Assembly: GCF_011046025.1 (NCBI RefSeq)
Contig: NZ_CP047642.1
Coordinates: 1 to 8,401, forward strand
From: Proteus sp. ZN5
GTDB taxonomy: Bacteria; Pseudomonadota; Gammaproteobacteria; Enterobacterales; Enterobacteriaceae
Length of the DNA: 8,401 nt
Direction: 5' to 3'
The translations under genes were made by a program, and so were the position numbers. The first letter of the stretch is position 1. Every line of letters starts with the position of its first letter. The notes below the pieces were generated by a model. That model did not search any database, was not told the origin of the DNA, and saw only the letters and a list, made by a program, of their open reading frames with translations. Shown one piece after another: positions 1-5,772 of the stretch.

Positions 1-840
1 ATGGCTACTCATAAGCCTATCGATATTCTGGCGAGCTTCACAGAGTTACCGCCGCCGATTGACTACGTACTGCCCAACATGGTGGCCGGTACCGTGGGGG
101 CGCTGGTGTCCCCCGGTGGGACCGGCAAGTCCATGCTGGTTCTACAGCTGGCCGCACAGATCGCAGGCGGCCCCGACCTGCTGGACGTGGGAGAGCTGCC
201 CACCGGCCCGGTGATCTACTTGCCCGCCGAAGACCCGCCCACCGCTATACATCACCGCCTGCACGCATTGGGGGCGCACCTGACCGACGAGCAACGGCAA
301 GTCGTGGCTGACGGTCTGCTAATCCAGCCGCTGATCGGCAGCCTGCCCAATATCATGGCCCCGGAGTGGTTCGACGGCCTCAAGCGCGCCGCCGAGGGCC
401 GCCGCCTGATGGTGTTGGATACGCTGCGTCGGTTCCATATCGAGGAAGAGAACGCCAGTGGCCCCATGGCGCAGGTGATTGGCCGCATGGAGGCCATCGC
501 CGCCGATACCGGGTGTTCTATCGTGTTCCTGCACCATGCCAGCAAGGGCGCGGCCATGATGGGCGCAGGCGACCAGCAGCAGGCCAGCCGGGGATCGTCC
601 GTGCTGGTGGATAACATCCGCTGGCAGTCCTACCTGTCCGGCATGACGGCCGCCGAGGCCGAGGAATGGGGCGTGGACGACTCACAGCGGCCCTATTTCG
701 TCCGCTTTGGTGTCAGCAAGGCCAACTATGGGGCGCCGTTCAAAGACCGCTGGTTCAGGCGGCATGACGGCGGGGTGCTCAAACCCGCCGTGCTGGAAAA
801 GCAGCGCAAAAGCAAGGGGGTGCGCCGTGGTGAAGCCTAA
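1..840 (+). CDS. repA: RepA replicative helicase (IncQ)
   Basis: RepA is the plasmid-encoded 5'-3' hexameric DNA helicase of IncQ plasmids; it unwinds oriV so that no host DnaA or DnaB loading is needed. The 279-aa product has the family's usual length. Visible motifs are Walker A SPGGTGKS (residues 37-44, Lys43), Glu77 in PAED, Walker B RRLMVLD ending at Asp140, the FLHHAS histidine motif (His178-His179) and an Arg207 in the region of the arginine finger. The protein is near identical to RSF1010 RepA through the core and differs mainly near residues 8-20 and 210-260. The start is the first base of the window; its ribosome binding site lies at 8388-8394 across the circular join. It is probably co-transcribed with the upstream orf78 and overlaps repC. 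Function is inferred from the family; identification is very secure. Confidence 0.97.
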   Translation: MATHKPIDILASFTELPPPIDYVLPNMVAGTVGALVSPGGTGKSMLVLQLAAQIAGGPDLLDVGELPTGPVIYLPAEDPPTAIHHRLHALGAHLTDEQRQVVADGLLIQPLIGSLPNIMAPEWFDGLKRAAEGRRLMVLDTLRRFHIEEENASGPMAQVIGRMEAIAADTGCSIVFLHHASKGAAMMGAGDQQQASRGSSVLVDNIRWQSYLSGMTAAEAEEWGVDDSQRPYFVRFGVSKANYGAPFKDRWFRRHDGGVLKPAVLEKQRKSKGVRRGEA

Positions 841-1678
841 GAACAAGTACAGTCTCAGCCACGTCCGGCACGACCCGGCGCACTGTCTGGCTCCCGGCCT
901 GTTCCGTGCCCTCAAGCGGGGCGAGCGCAAGCGCAGCAAGCTGGACGTGACGTATGACTACGGCGACGGCAAGCGGATCGAGTTCAAGGGGCCGGAGCCG
1001 CTGGGTGCTGATGATCTGCGCATCCTGCAAGGGCTGGTGGCAATGGCTGGGCCTAATGGCCTAGTGCTTAGCCCAGAACCCAAGACCGAAGGCGGGCAGC
1101 AGCTCCGGTTGTTCTTGGAACCCAAGTGGGAGGCCGTTACCGCTGATGCCATGGTGGTTAAGGGCAGCTATCGGGCGCTGGCCCGTGAAATCGGGTATGC
1201 AGAGGATGGCGGCAGCCAGTTCAAGGCAATCCGGGAGTGCATTGAGCGCCTGTGGACAGTCTCCATCATCGCCCAAAATGGCCGCAAGCGGCAGGGGTTC
1301 CGGCTGCTTGCCGAGTACGCCAGCGACGAGGCAGGCGGGCGTCTGTACGTGGCCCTGAACCCCTTAATTGCTCAGGCCGTCATGGGTGGTGGCCAGCATG
1401 TGCGCATCAGCATGGACGAGGTGCGAGCGCTGGACAGCGAAGCGGCCCGCCTGCTGCATCAGCGCCTGTGTGGCTGGATCGACCCCGGCAAGACCGGCAA
1501 GGCGGCCATAGATACCCTGTGCGGCTATGTCTGGCCGTCAGAGGCCAGTGGTTCGACCATGCGCAAGCGCCGCCAGCGGGTGCGCGAGGCGTTGCCGGAG
1601 CTGGTTGCGCTGGGCTGGACGGTAACCGAGTTCGCGGCGGGCAAGTACGACATCACCCGGCCCAAGGCGGCAGGCTGA
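827..1678 (+). CDS. repC: RepC iteron-binding replication initiator (IncQ)
   Basis: RepC binds the oriV iterons, opens the adjacent AT-rich DNA and lets RepA and RepB' load. I choose the GTG at 827, giving 283 aa beginning MVKPKNKYSL, because this matches the RSF1010 protein in start and length. The reading frame stays open further upstream (from about 707), but that part only shadows repA. AAGGGGG at 814-820 lies six bases before the GTG and can serve as its ribosome binding site. The start lies 14 bases inside repA, which implies translational coupling. The C-terminal half (from about residue 180, LYVALNPLIAQAVMGGGQ onward) is nearly unchanged from RSF1010. The stretch around residues 105-150 diverges more. 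The family is a winged-helix initiator; I did not map the helices. Right after the stop come degenerate iteron units. Confidence 0.96.
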   Translation: MVKPKNKYSLSHVRHDPAHCLAPGLFRALKRGERKRSKLDVTYDYGDGKRIEFKGPEPLGADDLRILQGLVAMAGPNGLVLSPEPKTEGGQQLRLFLEPKWEAVTADAMVVKGSYRALAREIGYAEDGGSQFKAIRECIERLWTVSIIAQNGRKRQGFRLLAEYASDEAGGRLYVALNPLIAQAVMGGGQHVRISMDEVRALDSEAARLLHQRLCGWIDPGKTGKAAIDTLCGYVWPSEASGSTMRKRRQRVREALPELVALGWTVTEFAAGKYDITRPKAAG

Positions 1679-1720
1679 CCCCCTGTTTAACAGTCACGCC
1701 CCTCCCCCTCCGCACTGTCA
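1679..1720 (+). repeat. Degenerate iteron-like units next to repC
   Basis: Immediately after the repC stop, bases 1679-1698 read CCCCCTGTTTAACAGTCACG, which matches the 20-base oriV iteron (CCCCCGGCGTAACTGTCACG, at 5005-5024) at 16 of 20 positions. A second, poorer unit follows at 1704-1720 (CCCCCTCCGCACTGTCA), one base shorter than the first oriV iteron and truncated at the ISCR2 junction. They look like decayed or displaced oriV repeats left on the repC side of the resistance insert. Whether RepC still binds them is unknown. Confidence 0.6.
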
Positions 1721-2182
1721 GATTGCTACCAGCTCAAGACGCCGTACCGGGACGGCACCACGCACGTCATTTTCGAACCATTGGATTTCATTGCAAGGCT
1801 GGCCGCCCTGGTACCGAAGCCCAGAGTCAACCTAACCCGCTTCCACGGGGTGTTCGCACCCAACAGTCGGCACCGGGCGTTGGTCACGCCGGCAAAACGG
1901 GGCAGGGGCAACAAGGTCAGGGTGGCTGATGAACCGGCAACACCAGCACAACGGCGAGCGTCGATGACATGGGCGCAACGGCTCAAGCGTGTTTTCAATA
2001 TCGACATCGAGACCTGCAGCGGCTGCGGCGGCGCCATGAAAGTCATCGCCTGCATTGAAGACCCTATAGTGATCAAGCAGATCCTTGATCACCTGAAGCA
2101 CAAAGCCGAAACCAGCGGGACCAGGGCGTTACCCGAAAGCCGGGCGCCACCGGCTGAGCTGCTCCTGGGTCTGTTTGACTGA
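1721..2182 (+). pseudogene. tnpA: ISCR2 transposase, 5'-truncated C-terminal fragment
   Basis: The frame is open from 1721 (DCYQLKTPYRDG...) to the TGA at 2180-2182 and codes the last 153 residues of the roughly 500-residue ISCR2/ISVsa3 rolling-circle transposase. Recognisable stretches are HVIFEPLDFIARLAALVPKP, LTRFHGVFAPNS and ETCSGCGGAMKVIA, the last with a CxxC zinc-binding pair typical of IS91-like transposases. The HUH and tyrosine catalytic region lies in the missing N-terminal part, so no active enzyme can be made. There is no convincing start codon or ribosome binding site; a TTG at 1781 is the first possible start and I do not believe it is used. The break falls directly beside the iteron-like units that follow repC. 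Confidence 0.9.
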
Positions 2183-2396
2183 CGAGCCTGAAGGCCAACG
2201 ATACCAATCAAAATGCTGCGTTCACAGCGCCGCGGCAGGGATCCGCCGTGCTGGTTGTCGGAAAAGGAGCCGCTAGTGGGAAAGAGGAGGGTAAATTTTC
2301 AGCGTTGCTGGCTCCCCGTCAGCCGGATTGGGTTGCATCGCAGGGGTGTCGAAAGAGTCAACTGCGGTCCAAAGCTGTTGGACTTGGGTGAAAAGG

Positions 2397-2416
2397 GCGT
2401 TTATTCTTCCTATACG
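2397..2416 (+). other. ISCR2 oriIS terminus
   Basis: The motif GCGTTTATTCTTCCTATACG is the 3' end of ISCR2 as I remember it, and it shares the TTCCTATACG tail with other IS91-like oriIS ends. This is where the rolling-circle transposase nicks to start transfer. The DNA directly after it (from 2417) belongs to the VirD2-like relaxase gene. The exact cleavage base is not determined here. Confidence 0.7.
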
Positions 2417-3097
2417 TGCCGCGTTCCAGGCGGCGACTATGAGGGCTATGTCGATGCCCATGTGCGCCGGCTGGAGGCGCTACGCCGGGCCGGTATCGTC
2501 GAGCGGATCGACGCCGACCAATGGCGCATCCCCGATGATCTGGTCAGCCGTGCCGCCGCCCATGACGCCGGCCGAGACAGTCAGGCCAGCGTTCGCGTCC
2601 TTTCCCCGGTCGATCTGAACAAACAGATCGGATCGGACGGCGCGACCTGGCTGGACCGGCGGCTGATCCACGGCGAGACGGCCGACCTTGCGCCAACCGG
2701 CTTCGGGCAACAAGTCCGCGAAGCCATGGACCAGCGCCGCGAGCACCATATCGAACAGGGCGACGCCACCCGCAGCCGGGACAGCCGCGTCTTCTACCGG
2801 CGCAACCTTCTCGCCATCCTGCGGGAGCGCGAGGTAGCCGGCGTCGGATCGGATATGGCTTTGAGTAAGGGCCTGCCGTTCCGCGCCGCCACGGACGGCG
2901 AGAGCGTCAGCGGCAAGTTTACCGGAACCGTGCATCTATCGAGCGGCAAGTTCGCCGTGGTCGAGAAATCCCATGAGTTCACCCTTGTCCCGTGGCGGCC
3001 GATCATCGACCGCCAACTCGGCCGCGAGGTTATGGGCATCGTGCAGGGCGGGTCGGTGTCGTGGCAGTTAGGGCGGCAGAGGGGGCTGGAACGCTGA
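2417..3097 (+). pseudogene. virD2: VirD2-like relaxase, C-terminal DUF3363 fragment
   Basis: About 226 codons of the 3' end of a mobilisation relaxase gene survive. The reading shows the region typical of relaxase/DUF3363 proteins: GYVDAHVRRLEALRRAGIV near the left end, a middle part with WLDRRLIHG and RRNLLAILREREV, and the characteristic C-terminus SGKFAVVEKSHEFTLVPWRP ... GGSVSWQLGRQRG. The N-terminal nuclease domain with its catalytic tyrosine and histidine triad is absent, so no nicking activity is expected. The frame stays open leftwards across the ISCR2 end to an ATG at 2213, giving a possible 294-residue chimera, but no ribosome binding site precedes that ATG. In floR modules this piece is commonly called delta-virD2 and is carried between ISCR2 and floR. 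Confidence 0.85.
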
Positions 3098-3113
3098 GTG
3101 CGCCCATGCCGCA

Positions 3114-3142
3114 TTGCGAAGCAAAAGATAATCGGATAAAAT
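3114..3142 (+). promoter_or_regulatory. floR sigma-70 promoter
   Basis: A -35 box TTGCGA (3114-3119) and a -10 box TAAAAT (3137-3142) are separated by exactly 17 bases. Four and five of six positions match the consensus. Transcription would start near 3149, giving a leader RNA of about 165 bases before the floR start that contains the leader peptide and hairpin. The promoter lies just after the relaxase fragment, so floR does not depend on upstream transcription. Confidence 0.65.
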
Positions 3143-3177
3143 GTAGCAATTCATATTCGTAAGCGTGGAGTAATCAG

Positions 3178-3207
3178 ATGGGAAATTCCAAGTCAGCAGA
3201 CAAGTAA
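3178..3207 (+). CDS. FloR leader peptide (MGNSKSADK), attenuator-type
   Basis: A nine-codon frame, MGNSKSADK then TAA, begins at 3178 behind a good ribosome binding site (GTGGAG 3165-3170, seven bases from the ATG). It closely resembles the regulatory leader of the chloramphenicol exporter gene cmlA, remembered as MSTSKNADK: the S-K-x-A-D-K core is kept. In cmlA, drug-stalled ribosomes on the leader relieve a block on the downstream gene. Here Ala7 followed by Asp8 gives the penultimate alanine known to favour chloramphenicol arrest. A perfect hairpin starts directly after the stop codon. The reading frame and signals are seen; the regulatory role is inferred. Florfenicol response cannot be judged from sequence. 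Confidence 0.7.
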   Translation: MGNSKSADK

Positions 3208-3236
3208 GCCGCAACAACCAGTATTGTTGTTGCGGC
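3208..3236 (+). promoter_or_regulatory. Attenuator hairpin after the floR leader peptide
   Basis: GCCGCAACAAC (3208-3218) and GTTGTTGCGGC (3226-3236) form a perfect 11-pair stem with a 7-base loop. It begins at the base after the leader stop codon. A ribosome stalled with codon 8 in its P site would cover the left arm and melt the stem. No run of T follows, so it is unlikely to be a simple intrinsic terminator; a translational switch or a stability element is more likely. Confidence 0.7.
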
Positions 3237-3254
3237 GCTCTGTAAGGCTAGTCT

Positions 3255-3314
3255 CATCTGATTGCTGACGAGCAGACGTCGCCCGGTATTCCTTAATCGA
3301 GGGTTGATTCGTCA
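3255..3314 (+). promoter_or_regulatory. floR ribosome binding site with competing pairings
   Basis: The floR Shine-Dalgarno GAGGG (3299-3303) is ten bases from the ATG. TGACGA (3266-3271) can pair with TCGTCA (3309-3314), enclosing the ribosome binding site and touching the start codon, and GCCC (3281-3284) can pair with GGGT (3301-3304). The same upstream segment is also complementary to leader sequences: GTCAGCA (3192-3198) to TGCTGAC (3263-3269) and AATCAGATG (3172-3180) to CATCTGATT (3255-3263). These pairings exclude each other in part, as expected for a switch. Folding energies were not computed. Confidence 0.45.
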
Positions 3315-4528
3315 TGACCACCACACGCCCCGCGTGGGCCTATACGCTGCCGGCAGCACTGCTGCTGATGGCTCCTTTCGACATCCTCGCTTCACTGGCG
3401 ATGGATATTTATCTCCCTGTCGTTCCAGCGATGCCCGGCATCCTGAACACGACGCCCGCTATGATCCAACTCACGTTGAGCCTCTATATGGTGATGCTCG
3501 GCGTGGGCCAGGTGATTTTTGGTCCGCTCTCAGACAGAATCGGGCGACGGCCAATTCTACTTGCGGGCGCAACGGCTTTCGTCATTGCGTCTCTGGGAGC
3601 AGCTTGGTCTTCAACTGCACCGGCCTTTGTCGCTTTCCGTCTACTTCAAGCAGTGGGCGCGTCGGCCATGCTGGTGGCGACGTTCGCGACGGTTCGCGAC
3701 GTTTATGCCAACCGTCCTGAGGGTGTCGTCATCTACGGCCTTTTCAGTTCGATGCTGGCGTTCGTGCCTGCGCTCGGCCCTATCGCCGGAGTATTGATCG
3801 GCGAGTTCTTGGGATGGCAGGCGATATTCATTACTTTGGCTATACTGGCGATGCTCGCACTCCTAAATGCGGGTTTCAGGTGGCACGAAACCCGCCCTCT
3901 GGATCAAGTCAAGACGCGCCGATCTGTCTTGCCGATCTTCGCGAGTCCGGCTTTTTGGGTTTACACTGTCGGCTTTAGCGCCGGTATGGGCACCTACTTC
4001 GTCTTCTTCTCGACGGCTCCCCGTGTGCTCATAGGCCAAGCGGAATATTCCGAGATCGGATTCAGCTTTGCCTTCGCCACTGTCGCGCTTGTAATGATCG
4101 TGACAACCCGTTTCGCGAAGTCCTTTGTCGCCAGATGGGGCATCGCAGGATGCGTGGCGCGTGGGATGGCGTTGCTTGTTTGCGGAGCGGTCCTGTTGGG
4201 GATCGGCGAACTTTACGGCTCGCCGTCATTCCTCACCTTCATCCTACCGATGTGGGTTGTCGCGGTCGGTATTGTCTTCACGGTGTCCGTTACCGCGAAC
4301 GGCGCTTTGGCAGAGTTCGACGACATCGCGGGATCAGCGGTCGCGTTCTACTTCTGCGTTCAAAGCCTGATAGTCAGCATTGTCGGGACATTGGCGGTGG
4401 CACTTTTAAACGGTGACACAGCGTGGCCCGTGATCTGTTACGCCACGGCGATGGCGGTACTGGTTTCGTTGGGGCTGGTGCTCCTTCGGCTCCGTGGGGC
4501 TGCCACCGAGAAGTCGCCAGTCGTCTAA
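3314..4528 (+). CDS. floR: FloR chloramphenicol/florfenicol exporter (MFS)
   Basis: FloR is an inner-membrane drug:proton antiporter of the DHA1 (12-helix) major facilitator family that expels chloramphenicol, thiamphenicol and florfenicol. The product is 404 aa, the full family length, and I see no difference from the common FloR I remember. Visible marks are Asp23 in TM1, motif A GPLSDRIGRRP (residues 70-80) between TM2 and TM3, Arg109 in TM4 (motif B region), and motif C ALGPIAG (153-159) in TM5. Mutational work on FloR pointed to Asp23 and Arg109 as important, and both are present. The ATG at 3314 follows GAGGG at ten bases. It has its own promoter and a leader-peptide region; the neighbours are relics of the transferred module. 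This is the plasmid's only intact resistance gene. Confidence 0.98.
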   Translation: MTTTRPAWAYTLPAALLLMAPFDILASLAMDIYLPVVPAMPGILNTTPAMIQLTLSLYMVMLGVGQVIFGPLSDRIGRRPILLAGATAFVIASLGAAWSSTAPAFVAFRLLQAVGASAMLVATFATVRDVYANRPEGVVIYGLFSSMLAFVPALGPIAGVLIGEFLGWQAIFITLAILAMLALLNAGFRWHETRPLDQVKTRRSVLPIFASPAFWVYTVGFSAGMGTYFVFFSTAPRVLIGQAEYSEIGFSFAFATVALVMIVTTRFAKSFVARWGIAGCVARGMALLVCGAVLLGIGELYGSPSFLTFILPMWVVAVGIVFTVSVTANGALAEFDDIAGSAVAFYFCVQSLIVSIVGTLAVALLNGDTAWPVICYATAMAVLVSLGLVLLRLRGAATEKSPVV

Positions 4529-4539
4529 CCGACGACTGG
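4517..4539 (+). terminator. Hairpin spanning the floR stop codon
   Basis: CCAGTCGTC (4517-4525) and GACGACTGG (4531-4539) form a perfect nine-pair stem around the loop TAACC, which contains the floR TAA stop. There is no T tract after it, so it is not a textbook intrinsic terminator. It may protect the mRNA 3' end or act with the second hairpin at 4591-4615. Confidence 0.4.
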
Positions 4540-4555
4540 TAGCAGGCCCGCTCCG

Positions 4556-4675
4556 ATGCGGCGCACTAACCATCGAAACCTCGTGAATGTCGGTATCCTG
4601 TCTGGCAGGATACCGCTCATTTCCCTTGTTCAGTTCATCGCCGTCGCCGAGCATCTGAATTTTCGGCATGCGGCC
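4556..4675 (+). pseudogene. lysR: LysR-type regulator, N-terminal stub
   Basis: The first 40 or so codons of a LysR-family regulator gene remain. The recognisable part is LISLVQFIAVAEHLNFRHAA, the start of the winged helix-turn-helix domain, which always contains a F-x-x-V-A-E-x-x-x-F-x-x-A-A pattern. After GCGGCC the frame runs into the antisense of a MobV relaxase gene, so the recognition helix and the whole effector domain are missing and no DNA binding is expected. The true start is uncertain: ATG 4556 and GTG 4583 are both possible. This gene normally follows floR in ISCR2-linked modules. Confidence 0.8.
4591..4615 (+). terminator. Ten-pair hairpin downstream of floR
   Basis: CGGTATCCTG (4591-4600) and CAGGATACCG (4606-4615) form a perfect ten-pair stem with the loop TCTGG. 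It lies 63 bases after the floR stop and inside the start region of the lysR stub. CTCATTTCCCTT follows, which is a weak T-rich tail at best. It could end floR transcription, or it could have controlled lysR translation in the parent module. Confidence 0.4.
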
Positions 4676-4980
4676 AGCCACTCGGTCGATCGCTTGAAGA
4701 ACTCCCGCTGCTGGTCGGCGCTTGCGGTCTGCCACCACTCCGGCGAGGCGCTCATCACGTATTCGACCGCCAGCACCGCATCCTTGCGCCGCTTCTCCGG
4801 CAACCGCTCCCTGAGCTTGCCCATCGCCTCATCGGTCGATCTGGCCGCCAGGTGATCGTTGTCCGGTGTGCGCTCCTGATCGGCGTTCGGCGTCTCGCGG
4901 TCGCGGTAGCAGTGCTGCAACGCAGCCGCCACCGTGCCCATGCTGTTGAGCTTCTTCGCCCTCATGATCGCAAACGCCAT
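4672..4980 (-). pseudogene. mob: MobV (Pre/Mob) relaxase, N-terminal stub
   Basis: On the minus strand, an ATG at 4980 opens a frame for about 103 residues of a MobV-family relaxase. Its signature is clear: MAFAIMRAKKL at the start, then HCYRDRETPNADQERTPDN (residues 23-41), the first conserved MobV motif, and later VLAVEYVMSASPEWW. The sequence stops matching at EWLA, where it meets the lysR stub; the HxDExxPH motif that holds the catalytic metal and the rest of the protein are lost. The junction shares GGCC (4672-4675) with both partners. The gene has nothing to do with the IncQ MobA system and was brought in from another small plasmid. Its start lies only five bases before the first oriV iteron. 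Confidence 0.85.
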
Positions 4981-4984
4981 CCGT

Positions 4985-5068
4985 CCCCCGGCGCAACTGT
5001 CACGCCCCCGGCGTAACTGTCACGCCCCCCCGGCGTAACTGTCACGAACCCCCGGCGTAACTGTCACG
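4985..5068 (+). repeat. oriV iterons (four copies, RepC binding sites)
   Basis: Four direct repeats with the core CGGCGTAACTGTCACG lie at 4985-5004, 5005-5024, 5025-5046 and 5047-5068. The core TAACTGTCACG is the RSF1010 iteron core. The first copy has CAACTGTCACG. Spacing is 20 bases between units 1 and 2 and 2 and 3 (counted by unit start), then 22, because units 3 and 4 carry two extra bases at their left ends (CC and AA). RepC binding here starts replication and also sets copy number and incompatibility. Confidence 0.95.
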
Positions 5069-5243
5069 CCCCTAAACCTGCAAACCCAGGAAGGGGGGGA
5101 GCTGGTGGGGTGTTGGAAAAATCCATCCATGATTATCCAAGAATAATCCACTAGGCGCGGTTAACAGCGCCCTAGTGGGGCGCTGTTTGCCCTTGCTTAA
5201 AATGCCGGCCAGAGGCCGGATAACTTCTCTATCCGCTGCGCTA
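5069..5243 (+). other. oriV opening region between iterons and ssi segment
   Basis: After the iterons come a short GC-rich tract (GGAAGGGGGGGAGC, ending near 5091) and then an AT-rich stretch, about 5111-5165 (GGAAAAATCCATCCATGATT and on), closely matching RSF1010, where RepC binding leads to DNA opening. Two perfect hairpins follow: CAGCGCCC/GGGCGCTG (5165-5172 and 5178-5185) and CCGGCC/GGCCGG (5205-5210 and 5214-5219). No gene is seen here. Confidence 0.85.
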
Positions 5244-5395
5244 GGCTACACACCGCCCCCACCCTTCGGGTAGGGAAAAGGCCGCTAAAGCGGCTAAAAT
5301 CGCTCCAGCGTATTCCCGCGGGATTTGGTATGGGGTTTAGCGGGCTTTGCCCGCCTTTCCCCCTGCCGCGCAGCGGGTGGGGGCGGTGTGCAGCC
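5244..5395 (+). other. oriV inverted repeat with ssiA/ssiB priming hairpins
   Basis: Twenty of 21 bases at 5244-5264 are the reverse complement of 5375-5395 (core CACACCGCCCCCACCC). Between them are two stem-loops, GCCGCT-AA-AGCGGC (5281-5294) and GCGGGC-TTT-GCCCGC (5340-5354), corresponding to the single-strand initiation sites at which RepB' lays primers, one for each strand. The inner segment matches RSF1010 in reverse order: the CCGCTAAAGCGG side is here on the left, near the iterons. Confidence 0.85.
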
Positions 5396-5399
5396 CCGA

Positions 5400-5421
5400 A
5401 GGGGCCATTCAGGGGCCATTC
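5400..5421 (+). repeat. Tandem 11-base duplication
   Basis: AGGGGCCATTC occurs twice in a row (5400-5410 and 5411-5421) just outside the oriV inverted repeat and before the mobC stop codon. It looks like a small slippage duplication. No function is evident. Confidence 0.6.
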
Positions 5422-5439
5422 TGACCGCTTTGCGCTTGG

Positions 5440-5739
5440 CTATCCTTGCGGCTCCGGCTGACCATGCTCCTGTGGCTGCTGTTTCTGCTTGGGTGGAAGT
5501 CCGAACAGTGCCCGATCATGGTCGCGCTCTAGGTAGCTGTCCAACCCATCGAGCAGGCGCTGTTCTGGCCACTCGCCGTTTTCAACTTTGCCGAGTATCC
5601 ATGCACCTACCAGCACTTTGCGCCGGGTGTTTTCCTTGCGCTTTTGCTGCTGCTCCCGTGCTCTGATCCGTTGGATCTCGGCGTTGATTCGTGCCCGTTG
5701 TTCTTCCAGCTTGGCGAGCCGTTCCGCTGTTTTTGCCAT
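5440..5739 (-). CDS. mobC: MobC relaxosome accessory protein (IncQ)
   Basis: MobC helps strand separation at oriT so that MobA can nick. The product is 99 aa, against 94 in RSF1010. The core LAKLEEQRARINAEIQR and YLERDHDRALFGLPP is almost unchanged; the N-terminus (MAKTAER) and the glutamine/proline-rich tail (QQPQEHGQPEPQG) differ and explain the extra length. A helical, charged, coiled-coil-like segment covers about residues 5-40. The start ATG (5737-5739 on the plus strand) follows AGAGGA at eight bases. The gene is divergent from mobA, with oriT between them, exactly as in RSF1010. Its promoter overlaps the oriT region, so relaxosome binding probably represses it. Confidence 0.95.
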   Translation of the reverse strand: MAKTAERLAKLEEQRARINAEIQRIRAREQQQKRKENTRRKVLVGAWILGKVENGEWPEQRLLDGLDSYLERDHDRALFGLPPKQKQQPQEHGQPEPQG

Positions 5740-5772
5740 TTTGATAATCCTCTTGGTTATGTGCTTGTCATT

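Larger units (their letters stand above)
1721..2416 (+). mobile_element. ISCR2 (ISVsa3, IS91-like) 3' remnant with oriIS end
   Basis: This is the 3' part of an ISCR2 element: the last 153 codons of the transposase, then about 234 bases of noncoding DNA ending near TTCCTATACG (2407-2416), the typical oriIS terminus. IS91-like elements move by rolling-circle replication from oriIS toward terIS upstream of the transposase. Here the 5' two thirds of the gene and terIS are missing, so the copy cannot move by itself. Its position before the virD2 fragment and floR is the usual order in floR modules of Gram-negative plasmids and ICEs. The left boundary (about 1721) is estimated from where the protein similarity starts, and the right one from the terminus motif. 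Confidence 0.85.

Noticed and set aside
252..617. A long minus-strand frame inside repA
   Set aside because: It is the antisense shadow of a strongly conserved gene in GC-rich DNA, with no start signals.
707..826. A 40-residue N-terminal extension of RepC
   Set aside because: The RSF1010 protein starts at the matching GTG (827), a ribosome binding site precedes it, and the upstream part only shadows repA codons.
1252..1929. A 225-codon plus-strand frame over the repC/ISCR2 junction
   Set aside because: It reads repC and the transposase tail out of frame; its arginine- and glycine-rich composition is typical of a GC-rich shadow.
3262..3720. A frame starting in the floR leader region
   Set aside because: It overlaps floR in a wrong frame and resembles no protein; it would also ignore the floR ribosome binding site.
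4676..4855. Continuation of the lysR frame as a new 99-residue fusion protein
   Set aside because: After 4675 it is only the antisense of the MobV stub, so it is a chance extension of a broken gene.
4981..5100. CRISPR-like array
   Set aside because: The repeats are contiguous with no unique spacers and match the IncQ iteron core, so they are RepC sites.
5325..5666. A plus-strand frame across oriV and antisense to mobC
   Set aside because: It runs through the ssi hairpins and then opposite mobC; there is no coding signal of its own.
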